DNA from: CAVSWT01 sp963782985
Lineage (GTDB): Bacteria > Bacteroidota > Ignavibacteria > Ignavibacteriales > Ignavibacteriaceae
NCBI GenBank assembly: GCA_963782985.1
Contig: CAWALU010000010.1
Coordinates: 124,001 to 188,000, forward strand
Direction of reading: 5' to 3'
Length of the DNA stretch: 64,000 nucleotides
Shown: piece after piece, positions 24,621 through 34,241 of the stretch
Layout: each line of letters begins with the position of its first letter
Numbering within the stretch: position 1 is the stretch's first letter
Position numbers and translations under genes: made by a program
Notes under the pieces: model-generated
Seen by the model: only the letters and a program-made list of their open reading frames with translations
Told to the model about the DNA's origin: nothing
Database searches by the model: none

Positions 24621-26975
24621 ATGAAAAATTTTTTACAAATTTTCTATTTAGTCCTTTTACTTCTTTTAATAAATAATTTTCAAAAATCATTTTCACAGGT
24701 AGCATCACTCGAAGCTACTTTAAAGCTTGAAAAAGTTAATGGGATAACCGTTCCTTACCAAAGCGGAATGCCGCTTCCTTCTTTTGAAAAACAAAATCAT
24801 AAAATGATTAATCTTGCCGGAGTTTGGAAGAAACAACGGACTGCCGCGGATGATAATATTACTCTTGCCAAAAGGGACGCATCCGGTTATGCAATTTTAA
24901 TTAATGAAGCTGGCGAGCGTTATTTAACTGATTTTGACGACGCAGGCTGGGCGGATAAAAATATTCCTTCGGTTGAAAATGAAATGCACGCATATCCAAC
25001 AGTTCCCGAATATTTCAGCGACGGCGTTTGGTACAGAAGATCTTTTTTTGTTGACGCTGAAGACTCAAACAAATTTGCAAAAATAAATTTCCTCAGCGTT
25101 AATTATTTAGCTGATGTTTGGATAAACGGAGAATATATTGGTTACCATGAAGGCGGTTACACTCCTTTTGCTTTTGACGTTTCTTCGCATTTAAAATATG
25201 GCGAAACAAATGTTATTGCGGTAAGAGTTGATTTGATTACTTGGAATTCGAGAAATGATATTATACCATATAAATCGGCTGACTGGTTTAACTATGCGGG
25301 TATTATAGGCGAAGTTTATATTGATTTTTCTAATCGTCTTTCTGTTGTTAGAAATGATATTATCCCTTTAGATGTTAATGGAAATATTCAAACTTCAGTT
25401 GTATTGCAGAATAGAAATAAAATTTCTTCTAATGCGGAAGTTTATGTCCAAGTGTTTGAAGCAGCGATTGATTCAAATAATATCGCCACAGATTTTTCTT
25501 ATGAATTAGAGGGAACTGAAGTTGAGCTAACCGGAACCGATCAAACTTCATTAACAATACCGGCAGATTCAATTTCAATTTGGAAGGCTTCAATTAAAAT
25601 TACAAATCCGAAATTGTGGGATACTAAAAGTCCCAATCTTTACATAATGAAAGTAACTGTAAAAGAAGGGAATAATATTGTTGATGAGTTTAGTTCGCAG
25701 TTTGGAGTTAGAACCGTTGCCACAAGAATTAATAAAATTTTGCTTAATGATAGAATAAGATTTTTTACCGGCGCAGCTAGACATGAAGATCATCCAGTTT
25801 ATGGCAGAAGCCTTCCGCAGGAAGTTATTTTTAATGATTTGCGAATTGTGAAAAGCTTAAATATTAATTTTTTAAGAACTGCGCATTACCCTAACAATCC
25901 CTATACCTATTTAATATTGGACAGACTTGGAATAACTGCAATGGAAGAAGTTCCGCTTTGGCAGGTGGATGCTGAGAAACCATGGCTAATTCAAAATAAC
26001 AATAGAAAAATCCATATTCAGATGCTGCGGGAAATGGTTTTTAAAGATTACAACCGTCCTTCAGTAATTATGTGGAGTACTTCAAACGAATGTCATGAAG
26101 AAACGAATAGGTCCATTTATAACAAAATGGTTGTTGATGATATTACACAAAATTACGACGATCATAGATTAATTTCCCAATCCTCTGCGGCTGATAATCC
26201 CGGCTCGGCAGATATTACTCAAAATCCATTAGATGCTGCGGGCTGGACGATGTATTTTGGAATTTTCCACGGTTCAACTTATTACGGAGGAACCGCGAAT
26301 TTTATTAATCAGGCGAAAAATAATTTCCCCGCCAAGCCGATTTTGGATACTGAATTTGGATACTGGTCGTCTGAGAATAATTCAACATCCGCACAGCAGG
26401 TAACTGTTTTTAATGAAACATTTAAAGCTTTTAAGTTTTTTGCCGCATTGAACGATCAAGGCGCCGTCAATCCCGTAGGCTGTCTGGCAGTTTGCGCATG
26501 GTGGTGCGTGTTTGATTGGTATTCTGATGGGCATCCATACGGCTATCAAAGCATGGGCTTGTATTCGATGAACCGAGCAGTTGAAAAACCTGTGGCTTCA
26601 GTTCTTCGTTCAGCGTATTTGCCTTATTACAATTTTGACGGCATCTTGGCTGTTGGAGTGGATGATGAAAAACCAAAGAATGATTTACCTGAGAGTTTTA
26701 GACTAGAGCAGAATTATCCAAATCCGTTTAATCCAAGTACGAAAATAAAATATACAGCCCCTCCAAACCCCCCCAAAGGGGAGGCTTTAGTACAACTTAC
26801 TGTTTATAATATTTTGGGAAACGAAGTTGCAACGCTTGTAAATGAAGTAAAACATCCTGGCAGATATGAAGTTGAATTCAATAGTTCAAAATATAATTTA
26901 CCAAGCGGGTTATATTTCTATCGATTAAAAACCGGCTCGTTTATTCAGACAAAAAAAATGGTTTTGTTAAAGTGA
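24621..26975 (+). CDS. Secreted GH2 glycoside hydrolase with T9SS sorting domain
   Basis: A 784-residue enzyme starting at ATG 24621 (MKNFLQIFYLVLLLL), where a signal peptide and an AAAGAGG ribosome site fit better than the upstream frame start at 24552. It has the GH2 jelly-roll (WYRRSFFVD, VWINGEYIGYHEGGYTPFAFD), the immunoglobulin-like middle domain and the catalytic barrel with FLRTAHYPNNP, acid/base Glu490 in MWSTSNECHE and nucleophile Glu578 in LDTEFGYW. It could be a beta-galactosidase, glucuronidase or mannosidase. The C-terminal T9SS domain (EQNYPNPFNPSTKIKY...) sends it to the cell surface. That domain carries a five-residue hinge expansion made by a palindromic DNA repeat. Confidence 0.9.
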   Translation: MKNFLQIFYLVLLLLLINNFQKSFSQVASLEATLKLEKVNGITVPYQSGMPLPSFEKQNHKMINLAGVWKKQRTAADDNITLAKRDASGYAILINEAGERYLTDFDDAGWADKNIPSVENEMHAYPTVPEYFSDGVWYRRSFFVDAEDSNKFAKINFLSVNYLADVWINGEYIGYHEGGYTPFAFDVSSHLKYGETNVIAVRVDLITWNSRNDIIPYKSADWFNYAGIIGEVYIDFSNRLSVVRNDIIPLDVNGNIQTSVVLQNRNKISSNAEVYVQVFEAAIDSNNIATDFSYELEGTEVELTGTDQTSLTIPADSISIWKASIKITNPKLWDTKSPNLYIMKVTVKEGNNIVDEFSSQFGVRTVATRINKILLNDRIRFFTGAARHEDHPVYGRSLPQEVIFNDLRIVKSLNINFLRTAHYPNNPYTYLILDRLGITAMEEVPLWQVDAEKPWLIQNNNRKIHIQMLREMVFKDYNRPSVIMWSTSNECHEETNRSIYNKMVVDDITQNYDDHRLISQSSAADNPGSADITQNPLDAAGWTMYFGIFHGSTYYGGTANFINQAKNNFPAKPILDTEFGYWSSENNSTSAQQVTVFNETFKAFKFFAALNDQGAVNPVGCLAVCAWWCVFDWYSDGHPYGYQSMGLYSMNRAVEKPVASVLRSAYLPYYNFDGILAVGVDDEKPKNDLPESFRLEQNYPNPFNPSTKIKYTAPPNPPKGEALVQLTVYNILGNEVATLVNEVKHPGRYEVEFNSSKYNLPSGLYFYRLKTGSFIQTKKMVLLK
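26756..26789. repeat. GC-rich imperfect palindrome inside the GH2 sorting domain
   Basis: This C/G-rich stretch (CCCCTCC...CCCCCCC...GGGGAGGC) is an imperfect inverted repeat read in frame as APPNPPKGEA. It sits exactly between the first (KIKY) and second (VYNILGNEV) strands of the T9SS domain. Three sorting domains in the window without such DNA have 11 residues there. This one has 16. The composition stands out from the gene. Confidence 0.65.
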
Positions 26976-27123
26976 TTTTTATTAAATAAATAATTGTGAA
27001 TTATTATTTCAATAAAACTAAAATAATTAGTTACTGAAAATCTTAGATAAAATAAAAAGTAATCGTAAAAAATATAATGGCATTGTTTGTGTCAATTACA
27101 TATAAAAAACCGGGCGCTTAAAA

Positions 27124-28752
27124 TTGTTTGAAAATTTTTCTTTGTTAGACAGTTTAATACTTATCATCTATTTGATATTAATATTAAGCGTAGGATTTTA
27201 TTCTTCCCGCAAAAAAGAAAAAAATTTTTCTGATTACTTTCTTTCAGGCAAAAACGTTGGGTGGTTTGCAATAGGACTTTCAATTTTTGCAACCAATATA
27301 TCAAGCGAACATTTTATCGGGTTAGCTGGTTCGGGCGCAACCAGAGGGCTTGCGGTGGCGCAGTTTGAACTAATGGCGATATTTATTTTAATAGTACTCG
27401 GTTGGTTTATTGCCCCTATTTATTTGAAGACCGGCGCGGCTACTGTTCCCGAAATTCTTGAAAAAAGATTTGATTTAAAAAGCCGGAGATTTTTATCCGG
27501 ACTTTCAATTGCAATTTATTTACTTACAAAAATTACCGTTACGCTTTTAGCCGGCGGAATTCTTTTTTATAAAATTTTTGGATTGAACATTTATACATCT
27601 GCAATAATAATAGTTTTAATTACCGGCGTTTACAGTGTAATTGGCGGGGCTACGGCTGTGGTTAAAACTCAAGTTATACAAGCTGTATTTTTAATAGTAG
27701 GCGCTGTAACGCTAACCGCTTTTGGTCTATCTGAAGTTGGCGGATTTGCAGGGCTGCATGATAAACTTCCTGCGGAATATTTCAATATGTTCAAGCCCGC
27801 TTCCGATCCTGATTTTCCCTGGACGGGTATTATTTTCGGCGCGCCTATTATCGCATTTTGGTATTGGTGTACCGATCAATATATAGTTCAAAGATTACTG
27901 GGGGCCAAATCAATTGAAGATGCGAGGAGAGGTTCATTGTTTGCAGCGCTTTTAAAAATATTACCATTATTTATATTAGTGCTTCCCGGCTTAATTGCAA
28001 TAGCTTTATTCCCGGGAATTGTGGGAGATGAAGCCTATCCTGTTCTACTTGCAAGCAATATACTTCCCATCGGCATTAAAGGTTTAGTGGTTGCGGGTTT
28101 GCTTGCCGCTATTATGTCTTCGCTATCGGGAGTTTTTAACACTACTGCAACTTTGTTTGTTAATGATTTTTATTTACCAAGTAATCCGCAATCAAATGAA
28201 AGAAAATTAGTTTTAATCGGAAGACTTTCAACAACAATAATTGTTATTGTGGCGATTCTTTGCGTTCCCCTGGTAAAAATTATAAGCGCCCAGATGTATT
28301 TGTTTTTACAGAATGTTCAAGGATTTATCAGCCCTCCTATTACCGCTGTATTTGTGTTTGGATTATTATTTAAAAAGATAACGAGCAAAGCTGCATTTTG
28401 GACTTTAGTGATTGGAGAACTAATCGGCTTAAGTAGATTAGCCTCAGATTTGATGGTGAATATTGGTTATACATCCAACTCAATATTAATTACTTATTCT
28501 TCTATTAATTTTCTTCACTTCGCTATAATATTATTTATTATAAGCGCAGGGCTGCTTTTTACGTTAAGCGCTTTCAGTGAAAAAACCAGCGTTAATAAAA
28601 TGGGAGATATACAATACTCATTAAAAGATAGTTTTTCTGAATTAAAAAATACACTGCCTGGTTTTAGCAGGGTAAGATCTTATAGAACCAATATACTTAT
28701 GTCTGGTTTTATTTTACTACTGATTTTTGGGGTTTGGAGTTTATGGAGTTAA
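27124..28752 (+). CDS. SSS-family sodium:sugar symporter (SGLT-like)
   Basis: A 542-residue protein with about thirteen or fourteen membrane helices. Family marks include SVGFYSSRKKEKNFSDYFLSGKNVGW, FATNISSEHFIGLAGSGATRG, YSVIGGATAVVKTQVIQ, and AFWYWCTDQYIVQRLLGAKS, all typical of the SGLT branch of the sodium/solute symporters. No ATG precedes the first helix. Translation most likely starts at TTG 27124, since an in-frame stop lies at 27103. It imports a monosaccharide or small glycoside with Na+. The placement between GH2 and the surface glycan-uptake genes supports a sugar substrate. Confidence 0.87.
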   Translation: MFENFSLLDSLILIIYLILILSVGFYSSRKKEKNFSDYFLSGKNVGWFAIGLSIFATNISSEHFIGLAGSGATRGLAVAQFELMAIFILIVLGWFIAPIYLKTGAATVPEILEKRFDLKSRRFLSGLSIAIYLLTKITVTLLAGGILFYKIFGLNIYTSAIIIVLITGVYSVIGGATAVVKTQVIQAVFLIVGAVTLTAFGLSEVGGFAGLHDKLPAEYFNMFKPASDPDFPWTGIIFGAPIIAFWYWCTDQYIVQRLLGAKSIEDARRGSLFAALLKILPLFILVLPGLIAIALFPGIVGDEAYPVLLASNILPIGIKGLVVAGLLAAIMSSLSGVFNTTATLFVNDFYLPSNPQSNERKLVLIGRLSTTIIVIVAILCVPLVKIISAQMYLFLQNVQGFISPPITAVFVFGLLFKKITSKAAFWTLVIGELIGLSRLASDLMVNIGYTSNSILITYSSINFLHFAIILFIISAGLLFTLSAFSEKTSVNKMGDIQYSLKDSFSELKNTLPGFSRVRSYRTNILMSGFILLLIFGVWSLWS

Positions 28753-28787
28753 GACAATATTAGTCTATAATAATTTTAAATAAACGT

Positions 28788-28849
28788 AAATCGGTTTTAA
28801 TGAGAGGGAAAAAAAATCGGTTTAATTCTTTAATAAACAAAATGAGAGG
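28788..28849 (+). promoter_or_regulatory. Duplicated leader motif before the CBM9 gene
   Basis: AAATCGGTTT occurs at 28788-28797 and again at 28814-28823. ATGAGAGG occurs at 28800-28807 and again at 28842-28849, where it acts as the likely ribosome site six bases before the start. The two pairs keep the same order, so the leader looks partly duplicated. It may be an operator pair or a remnant of a small duplication. Confidence 0.4.
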
Positions 28850-28855
28850 ACAGTT

Positions 28856-31324
28856 ATGAAAAAAATTCTGTTACCAGTTCTGATGCTTCTTTTCTCTTTT
28901 TCATTTGTAACACAAGCGCAAATGATTGAGAGTTTTGATGCGACCACTTCAGATTCGCTTTGGCAAGTGAATTTTGAAAATGCTACTAGTTCAATGACAG
29001 TTTATAATAATACCACTGATAAAAAGGAAGGCAGTGCGTCATTATATGCTGATATTAAAATTGGTTCTATAAATGATTGGGGAAGCTATGCCCAATATAT
29101 TTATGCCCTTCCCGAAGGAGCTACCCCTCTTGATTGGTCTATAAGCGATACATTAAGTATCTGGATTAAAGTTATGAGCAAAGTTGCTCATCCTGAATAT
29201 ATGGTTTTCAGAATTCAGATTGGTGATAAAGATGCACCCGGCAACCCTTTGGAGCAATACATTTATGAAAACTTAACTATTCTTGATGACATTCATGATT
29301 GGGTTGAGTTAAAAGTTCCCCTTTCTCAAGTAACTTCTGATGGAACGTATATTCCGGACAGCACCGGTTTTGTTGTTGCTCCTGATTCCTGGGGCGGTTT
29401 TACTTATAACGACCGCAAATTAAATCTTGATAAAATTGTACAATTCCAATTAGGAATTATTGTTTCCGGCTATACCGCAGGCACTCATCTTCCGGCTGAT
29501 TCAATTCAAGTTGCATTTGACGCTTTCCAAAGATCAGGGTCCAAAGCTATTCCCGCAATTATATTTAATGGAATAGCTGTTCCAGGCAACTTAGGTCAAT
29601 TCGATTGGGGCGGCTCATCACTTGAATTAGCTGAAAAAGCAGGAGTTAATCCTGTAACTAACGCTTTAAAGTGGACCTTGGGTGATAGCTGGTCAGGTTC
29701 AGGGTGGAATATTGATCCTGCATTTAACCTTGCAGGCGCTTGGCAGAAAGACAGCATTAACTTTGATTTAAAAGTTGAAGCAGGCGTGCTTCCCATACGG
29801 CTTCAGTTTGAAGGCGGCGCCGGTAAAGTTGGTCATACGTTTCAACCAATTGATGATAATGCATGGCATCATTATTCTTTTGCGTTAAAAGATTTTGTTT
29901 ATCAGGATGGGACAACAGGATTTGATTCTTCTAATGTTACTGTATTCCAATTTTTGGCTGAAGGAAATGCAGTTGCGGGAAAAGTTTTATACTTCGATAA
30001 TATGTGGACTGGCAACCCTGTGTTTGACGTTATTCCTCCCGAGGCTGTACAAAATGCAGCGGTTATTGCGGGAAGCTATTCAAACTTGGTTACCTGGACA
30101 GACGTGCCTGGCGAAGCCGGCGAAAAGTATAATGTTTATGCAAGCAAAAGCCCTATCGCCAGTATTGAAGATCCTAATATTGAAGTTGTTGCATTAGGCG
30201 TAGATGAAGACAAACAAGCGATAGATCACGTTCTTCTTTCTCCATTAACAGATCAAGATGTAACTTTTTATTATGCAGTTAGCTGCGTAGATAAAGCAGG
30301 CAACGTAGGTCCAATGGCAGAAGCCGGAAGCGTTACCAATACAGCGCAAGGCATATCGATAATTAATTGGGGCGCTCCAGCTAACTTTGCCGCCGATGGA
30401 AATCTTGACGAGTGGGCAAGCATTCAGCCATTCAGAATGTTCCTAAGCGATGGTTCGGGCAAGTTAGTTACAAATAGCGTTATTACGGACGACAATGATC
30501 TTTCTTGCGAAGCTTATCTTGCAATGTCAACCGATTACCTATATGTAGCATTTGACGTAACGGACGATATCATTTCTCCGGATATTTCAACAAGCTCATG
30601 GCTAAATGATGCGCCTGATTTATTTTTAGGATTGTATCAATATCATGGCAAAAATCACACTGGCTACAGAAGAGGAGAAACCCCTGATTACCACATGAGA
30701 TTTTTGAAAAGCAGAATGATATTCGATGCGCCCAGCGCGGACAGTTTATTGGTTCCCGGCGCTGATTATTATTGGGATGTAAATTTCCCGTTCGGTTACA
30801 TTGTTGAAGCAAGAATTTCATGGCAAGATTTAGCCAACAAAAAAAGACCTACTTCAACTGATGCAGTTTTTGTTCCCGCTGAAGGTATGAGCGTTGCGAT
30901 TGATTTTGAAATTAACGACGCTGACGGCGCTGAGCGAGAAGGTCAGTTAGATTATTCAAAAGACGCTGACGGCAACGCTTACGCAGATGTTTCGAGATGG
31001 TCATACACTTACATCGGAGATAAGATGACGGCAGTTGACGACAACAAACCAATTGCCGCTAATCAATTTAAATTGGAACAAAATTATCCAAATCCGTTTA
31101 ACCCGAATACTCAAATAAATTACACCATAGCAAAACCGGGTTTAGTAAGCGTTAAAATTTATGATATACTTGGTCGTCAGGTTGCTGAACTAGTAAATCA
31201 TTATCAAAGTTCTGGTTCTTATACATTAAACTTCAACGCCGCTAATTTAACTTCTGGCGTTTATGTTTATAAAATTCAAAGTGGATCATTTACTGCAACT
31301 AAAAAAATGATGCTGCTTAAGTGA
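28856..31324 (+). CDS. Surface carbohydrate-binding protein: beta-modules, FN3, CBM9-like domain, T9SS sorting domain
   Basis: An 822-residue protein with a signal peptide (MKKILLPVLMLLFSFSFVTQAQ). Two beta-rich modules of about 190 and 160 residues follow (both with W/Y-rich faces such as DWGSYAQYIY and WSGSGWNID), then a fibronectin III-like domain at about 395-495. A CBM9/DOMON-like domain at about 505-720 follows (AADGNLDEW, TDYLYVAFDVTDD, DAPDLFLGLY, YIVEARISW), and a T9SS domain at about 735-822. It has no catalytic residues that I recognise. It is a good candidate for the surface glycan-capture protein of the locus, playing the part of SusE/SusF-type proteins in Bacteroidota. It lies just upstream of the TonB-dependent receptor. 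Confidence 0.8.
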   Translation: MKKILLPVLMLLFSFSFVTQAQMIESFDATTSDSLWQVNFENATSSMTVYNNTTDKKEGSASLYADIKIGSINDWGSYAQYIYALPEGATPLDWSISDTLSIWIKVMSKVAHPEYMVFRIQIGDKDAPGNPLEQYIYENLTILDDIHDWVELKVPLSQVTSDGTYIPDSTGFVVAPDSWGGFTYNDRKLNLDKIVQFQLGIIVSGYTAGTHLPADSIQVAFDAFQRSGSKAIPAIIFNGIAVPGNLGQFDWGGSSLELAEKAGVNPVTNALKWTLGDSWSGSGWNIDPAFNLAGAWQKDSINFDLKVEAGVLPIRLQFEGGAGKVGHTFQPIDDNAWHHYSFALKDFVYQDGTTGFDSSNVTVFQFLAEGNAVAGKVLYFDNMWTGNPVFDVIPPEAVQNAAVIAGSYSNLVTWTDVPGEAGEKYNVYASKSPIASIEDPNIEVVALGVDEDKQAIDHVLLSPLTDQDVTFYYAVSCVDKAGNVGPMAEAGSVTNTAQGISIINWGAPANFAADGNLDEWASIQPFRMFLSDGSGKLVTNSVITDDNDLSCEAYLAMSTDYLYVAFDVTDDIISPDISTSSWLNDAPDLFLGLYQYHGKNHTGYRRGETPDYHMRFLKSRMIFDAPSADSLLVPGADYYWDVNFPFGYIVEARISWQDLANKKRPTSTDAVFVPAEGMSVAIDFEINDADGAEREGQLDYSKDADGNAYADVSRWSYTYIGDKMTAVDDNKPIAANQFKLEQNYPNPFNPNTQINYTIAKPGLVSVKIYDILGRQVAELVNHYQSSGSYTLNFNAANLTSGVYVYKIQSGSFTATKKMMLLK

Positions 31325-31347
31325 TTAGTTCGAATTAACCGTTGTTG

Positions 31348-31375
31348 GCAGCCCACGACTTTAGTCTTGGGCTGC
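31348..31375. repeat. Palindromic intergenic repeat
   Basis: GCAGCCCACGACT (31348-31360) pairs with AGTCTTGGGCTGC (31363-31375) with one mismatch around a 2-base loop. It lies 23 bases after the CBM9 gene. No T-tract follows, so I read it as a dispersed palindromic element rather than a classical terminator, although it could still protect the 3' end of the CBM9 mRNA. A partial copy (CTTGGGCAGCCC) lies at about 31416-31427. Confidence 0.55.
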
Positions 31376-31472
31376 TGATAACTTTTTAGCAAACTCGAAA
31401 TAAAAATAAAATTTTCTTGGGCAGCCCTTAAGCTTCTAAAATGAAATTTCAAAATAATATTTGGCAAGTCTT

Positions 31473-34223
31473 ATGAATAGAATTATTCTTTTTTCCTTTG
31501 TGCAATTAGTTAAAAAATCATTTTACTTAATTTTAATTTTTACTTTATCATTATCCTTCAATAATTTATTTGCCGGCACTACCGGAAAAATTGCGGGACA
31601 AGTAGTTGATAAAGAAACGCGCGAGCCAATTTTAGGAGCCAACATTTTAGTTGAAAGCACCTACTTTGGAGCCGCCGCGGATATTGAGGGAGATTATTAT
31701 ATAAATAATATTACTCCCGGAAAATATACCGTTATAGCCAGCGCGGTTGGATATCATAAAGTAAGAATTGAAAACGTTAGCGTTAGAATTGATTTAACCA
31801 CCGCGCTTGATATTGAGCTTACTTCCGAAGCTATAAGCATTGGCGAAATTGTTATTCAAGCTAAAGCCCCGCTTATTACAAAAGATTTAACTTCAACTTC
31901 GGCAATTGTTTCTTCCGAAGATATTAAGATGATGCCCGTGGAAAATATTCAGCAGGTGATTAATCTACAGGCTGGCGTGGTTGCGGGACACTTTAGAGGC
32001 GGCAGATCAAATGAAGTTGCATATTTAGTTGACGGCGTTCCTATTAATGACGCATTCAATGGAAGTTCAGCTTTAACCGTTGAAAATAATTCCGTAAGAG
32101 AACTTGAAGTTATCAGCGGAACTTTTAACGCAGAATACGGCAAGGCGCTTTCAGGAGTGGTTAATATTGTTACAAAAGACGGTTCGCAAAAATATGAAGG
32201 CTTCGCTTCAGCTTACGCCGGAAATTATTTCACTACTCACAACGATATTTTTTACAATCTAAATAAAGTTAATACTGCGGGTCCCAAAGATTTGCAGTTC
32301 GGTTTTAGCGGACCAACAAAATTATTAAACGGTCTTTCTTTCTTCCTAACCGGCAGAATTTTTAAAAGCGACGGATATCTGTATGGAAGAAGAATTTATA
32401 ATACTTATGATAAAGCGCCAATTACGTTTTCAGAATTTCCCGAATTTTTTATTAATAGAAATACCGGCGACAGCGCTTATGTAGCAATGAATCCCGAAGA
32501 CAATAAATCTTTTAACGGAAAGCTTACTTACAATTTAGAAAGCTGGAAATTTAATTATAGTTTTTATTGGGATGATCACTGGAATAAATATTATAATCAC
32601 GGATTAAGATTTGCTCCCGATGGAATTAAAAATCATTACAGAACAAACACAAGCAATAACTTTCAAATTGCTTTCTTTCCAACACAAAGTACTTTCGCTT
32701 CAATAAAATTAGCTTCAAATCTTAATAGTTATAAAGGCTATTTATATGCAAATGAATTTGATATGAACTATGTTGATCCTAACCGTTCTACTCCTCTTTC
32801 CGATTATACTTTTAATTACGGCGGAAATGAAACTGACAGATACCAGCGTTCAACTTTAACAAACATTGCAATTTTTTCAATTGAATCTCAAATCAGCAAA
32901 TCTCATAAAGTTAAATTAGGGATGGAATACACAAACTATAAATTAAGAAACGAATCAAAGAATATTAGAAATTTAACTGAAGGACAAATTGTAGTTGATT
33001 CGTTGGGCGAAGCGGTTCTAGATGAATTTGGGCAAGAGATACCAATATATACAATAGGCTACAGCGATCCCGGCACAAGCGATCATGAAAAATATGAGAA
33101 GAGACCATTTGAATTTTCCGGATATATCCAGGATAAAATGGAATATGATATAATGATAATTAATGCCGGAGTGAGGTTTGATTATTTTAATCCCAATACA
33201 ACTTTGCCTGCAGATATTAGAAACCCATTAAACAATCCAAATTTTCCCGGCGCTTTCCAATCAAGAAAAGCTAAAACTGAATATCAATTAAGCCCAAGAT
33301 TTGGGGTTTCCTTCCCTATAACCAACGAGGGAGCCATACACTTTTCTTATGGGCATTTTTTCCAAATACCCACTTTCGATAATTTATATGCAAACTCTGC
33401 TTACATCGTCAATCAAACATCGGGCGTAAATAATATTATTGGCAACCCGGAATTGAAAGCGCAAAAAACCGTTAAGTACGAGCTTGGTTTGCAGCAGGTG
33501 CTTTTCCCAAATATTTCTGTGGATATGTCTGTTTATTACAGCGATATAAGAAATCTTTTAGGAATGGAAATTCTAAACACTTACGAAGGATTTTCATTTG
33601 CCCGTTATATAAATAGAGACTATGGAAATGTAAAAGGATTAATCTTAACTTTTGAAAAAAGATATTCTGATATGTTCAGCGCGAAGGTAGATTATACTTT
33701 TCAAGTGGCGCAGGGTAATGCTTCGGATCCGAATCAAGTTTTTAATAATAGTCAATCCGATCCTCCTTTAGAAACGCCTAAAAAATTAGTTCCTTTAAAT
33801 TGGGATCAAACTTCAACTTTAAATATTTCTTTTACTGTCGGCGATCCTTTTGATTGGACTGTAGGATTAATTTATAATTACGGATCAGGCTCGCCGTACA
33901 CTGAAGATTCAAGATACACCAGAGGATTGCGATTTGAAAACAACGGCAAAAAACCGACTGTAATGAACGTTGATTTAAAGGGGACTAAGAATTTCAATAT
34001 AGTTGGATTTACATTTAACACCTATTTATTAATTTATAATTTGTTTGATATTAAAAATGAATACGGCGTTAGCGGTTCTACCGGCAGAGCAGGCATTGAC
34101 CTCCGCGCCGAAGAATATACAGGAACTATTTACGGCTTAAACTCTAAAGAAGAATATCTATTAAACCCGCAAAATTATTCAGCGCCCAGGCAAATTAGAA
34201 TTGGGTTCGGGGTAGGATTTTAA
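31473..34223 (+). CDS. TonB-dependent receptor, SusC-like, with CarboxypepD-regulatory-like domain
   Basis: A 916-residue outer-membrane receptor. I chose ATG 31473 (MNRIILFSFVQLVKKS) over the TTG four codons upstream. A signal peptide ends near NNLFAG. Residues about 28-115 are a carboxypeptidase regulatory-like domain (GKIAGQVVDKETREPILGANILVE...GKYTVIASAVGY). The plug follows at about 120-235 (QQVINLQAGVVAGHFRGGRSNEVAYLVDGVPIND, YGKALSGVVNIVTKDG). The remainder is a 22-strand barrel ending in RQIRIGFGVGF. It should import oligosaccharides with energy from TonB/ExbBD. No SusD lies next to it. The next two genes encode a large surface-type protein and a PorV-like protein. Confidence 0.92.
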   Translation: MNRIILFSFVQLVKKSFYLILIFTLSLSFNNLFAGTTGKIAGQVVDKETREPILGANILVESTYFGAAADIEGDYYINNITPGKYTVIASAVGYHKVRIENVSVRIDLTTALDIELTSEAISIGEIVIQAKAPLITKDLTSTSAIVSSEDIKMMPVENIQQVINLQAGVVAGHFRGGRSNEVAYLVDGVPINDAFNGSSALTVENNSVRELEVISGTFNAEYGKALSGVVNIVTKDGSQKYEGFASAYAGNYFTTHNDIFYNLNKVNTAGPKDLQFGFSGPTKLLNGLSFFLTGRIFKSDGYLYGRRIYNTYDKAPITFSEFPEFFINRNTGDSAYVAMNPEDNKSFNGKLTYNLESWKFNYSFYWDDHWNKYYNHGLRFAPDGIKNHYRTNTSNNFQIAFFPTQSTFASIKLASNLNSYKGYLYANEFDMNYVDPNRSTPLSDYTFNYGGNETDRYQRSTLTNIAIFSIESQISKSHKVKLGMEYTNYKLRNESKNIRNLTEGQIVVDSLGEAVLDEFGQEIPIYTIGYSDPGTSDHEKYEKRPFEFSGYIQDKMEYDIMIINAGVRFDYFNPNTTLPADIRNPLNNPNFPGAFQSRKAKTEYQLSPRFGVSFPITNEGAIHFSYGHFFQIPTFDNLYANSAYIVNQTSGVNNIIGNPELKAQKTVKYELGLQQVLFPNISVDMSVYYSDIRNLLGMEILNTYEGFSFARYINRDYGNVKGLILTFEKRYSDMFSAKVDYTFQVAQGNASDPNQVFNNSQSDPPLETPKKLVPLNWDQTSTLNISFTVGDPFDWTVGLIYNYGSGSPYTEDSRYTRGLRFENNGKKPTVMNVDLKGTKNFNIVGFTFNTYLLIYNLFDIKNEYGVSGSTGRAGIDLRAEEYTGTIYGLNSKEEYLLNPQNYSAPRQIRIGFGVGF

Positions 34224-34241
34224 ATTTATATGGAGCTATTA

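Noticed and set aside
27062..27123. Possible sigma-54 promoter before the SSS symporter (TGGCATTGTTTGTGTC)
   Set aside because: GG is followed ten bases later by GT, not GC.
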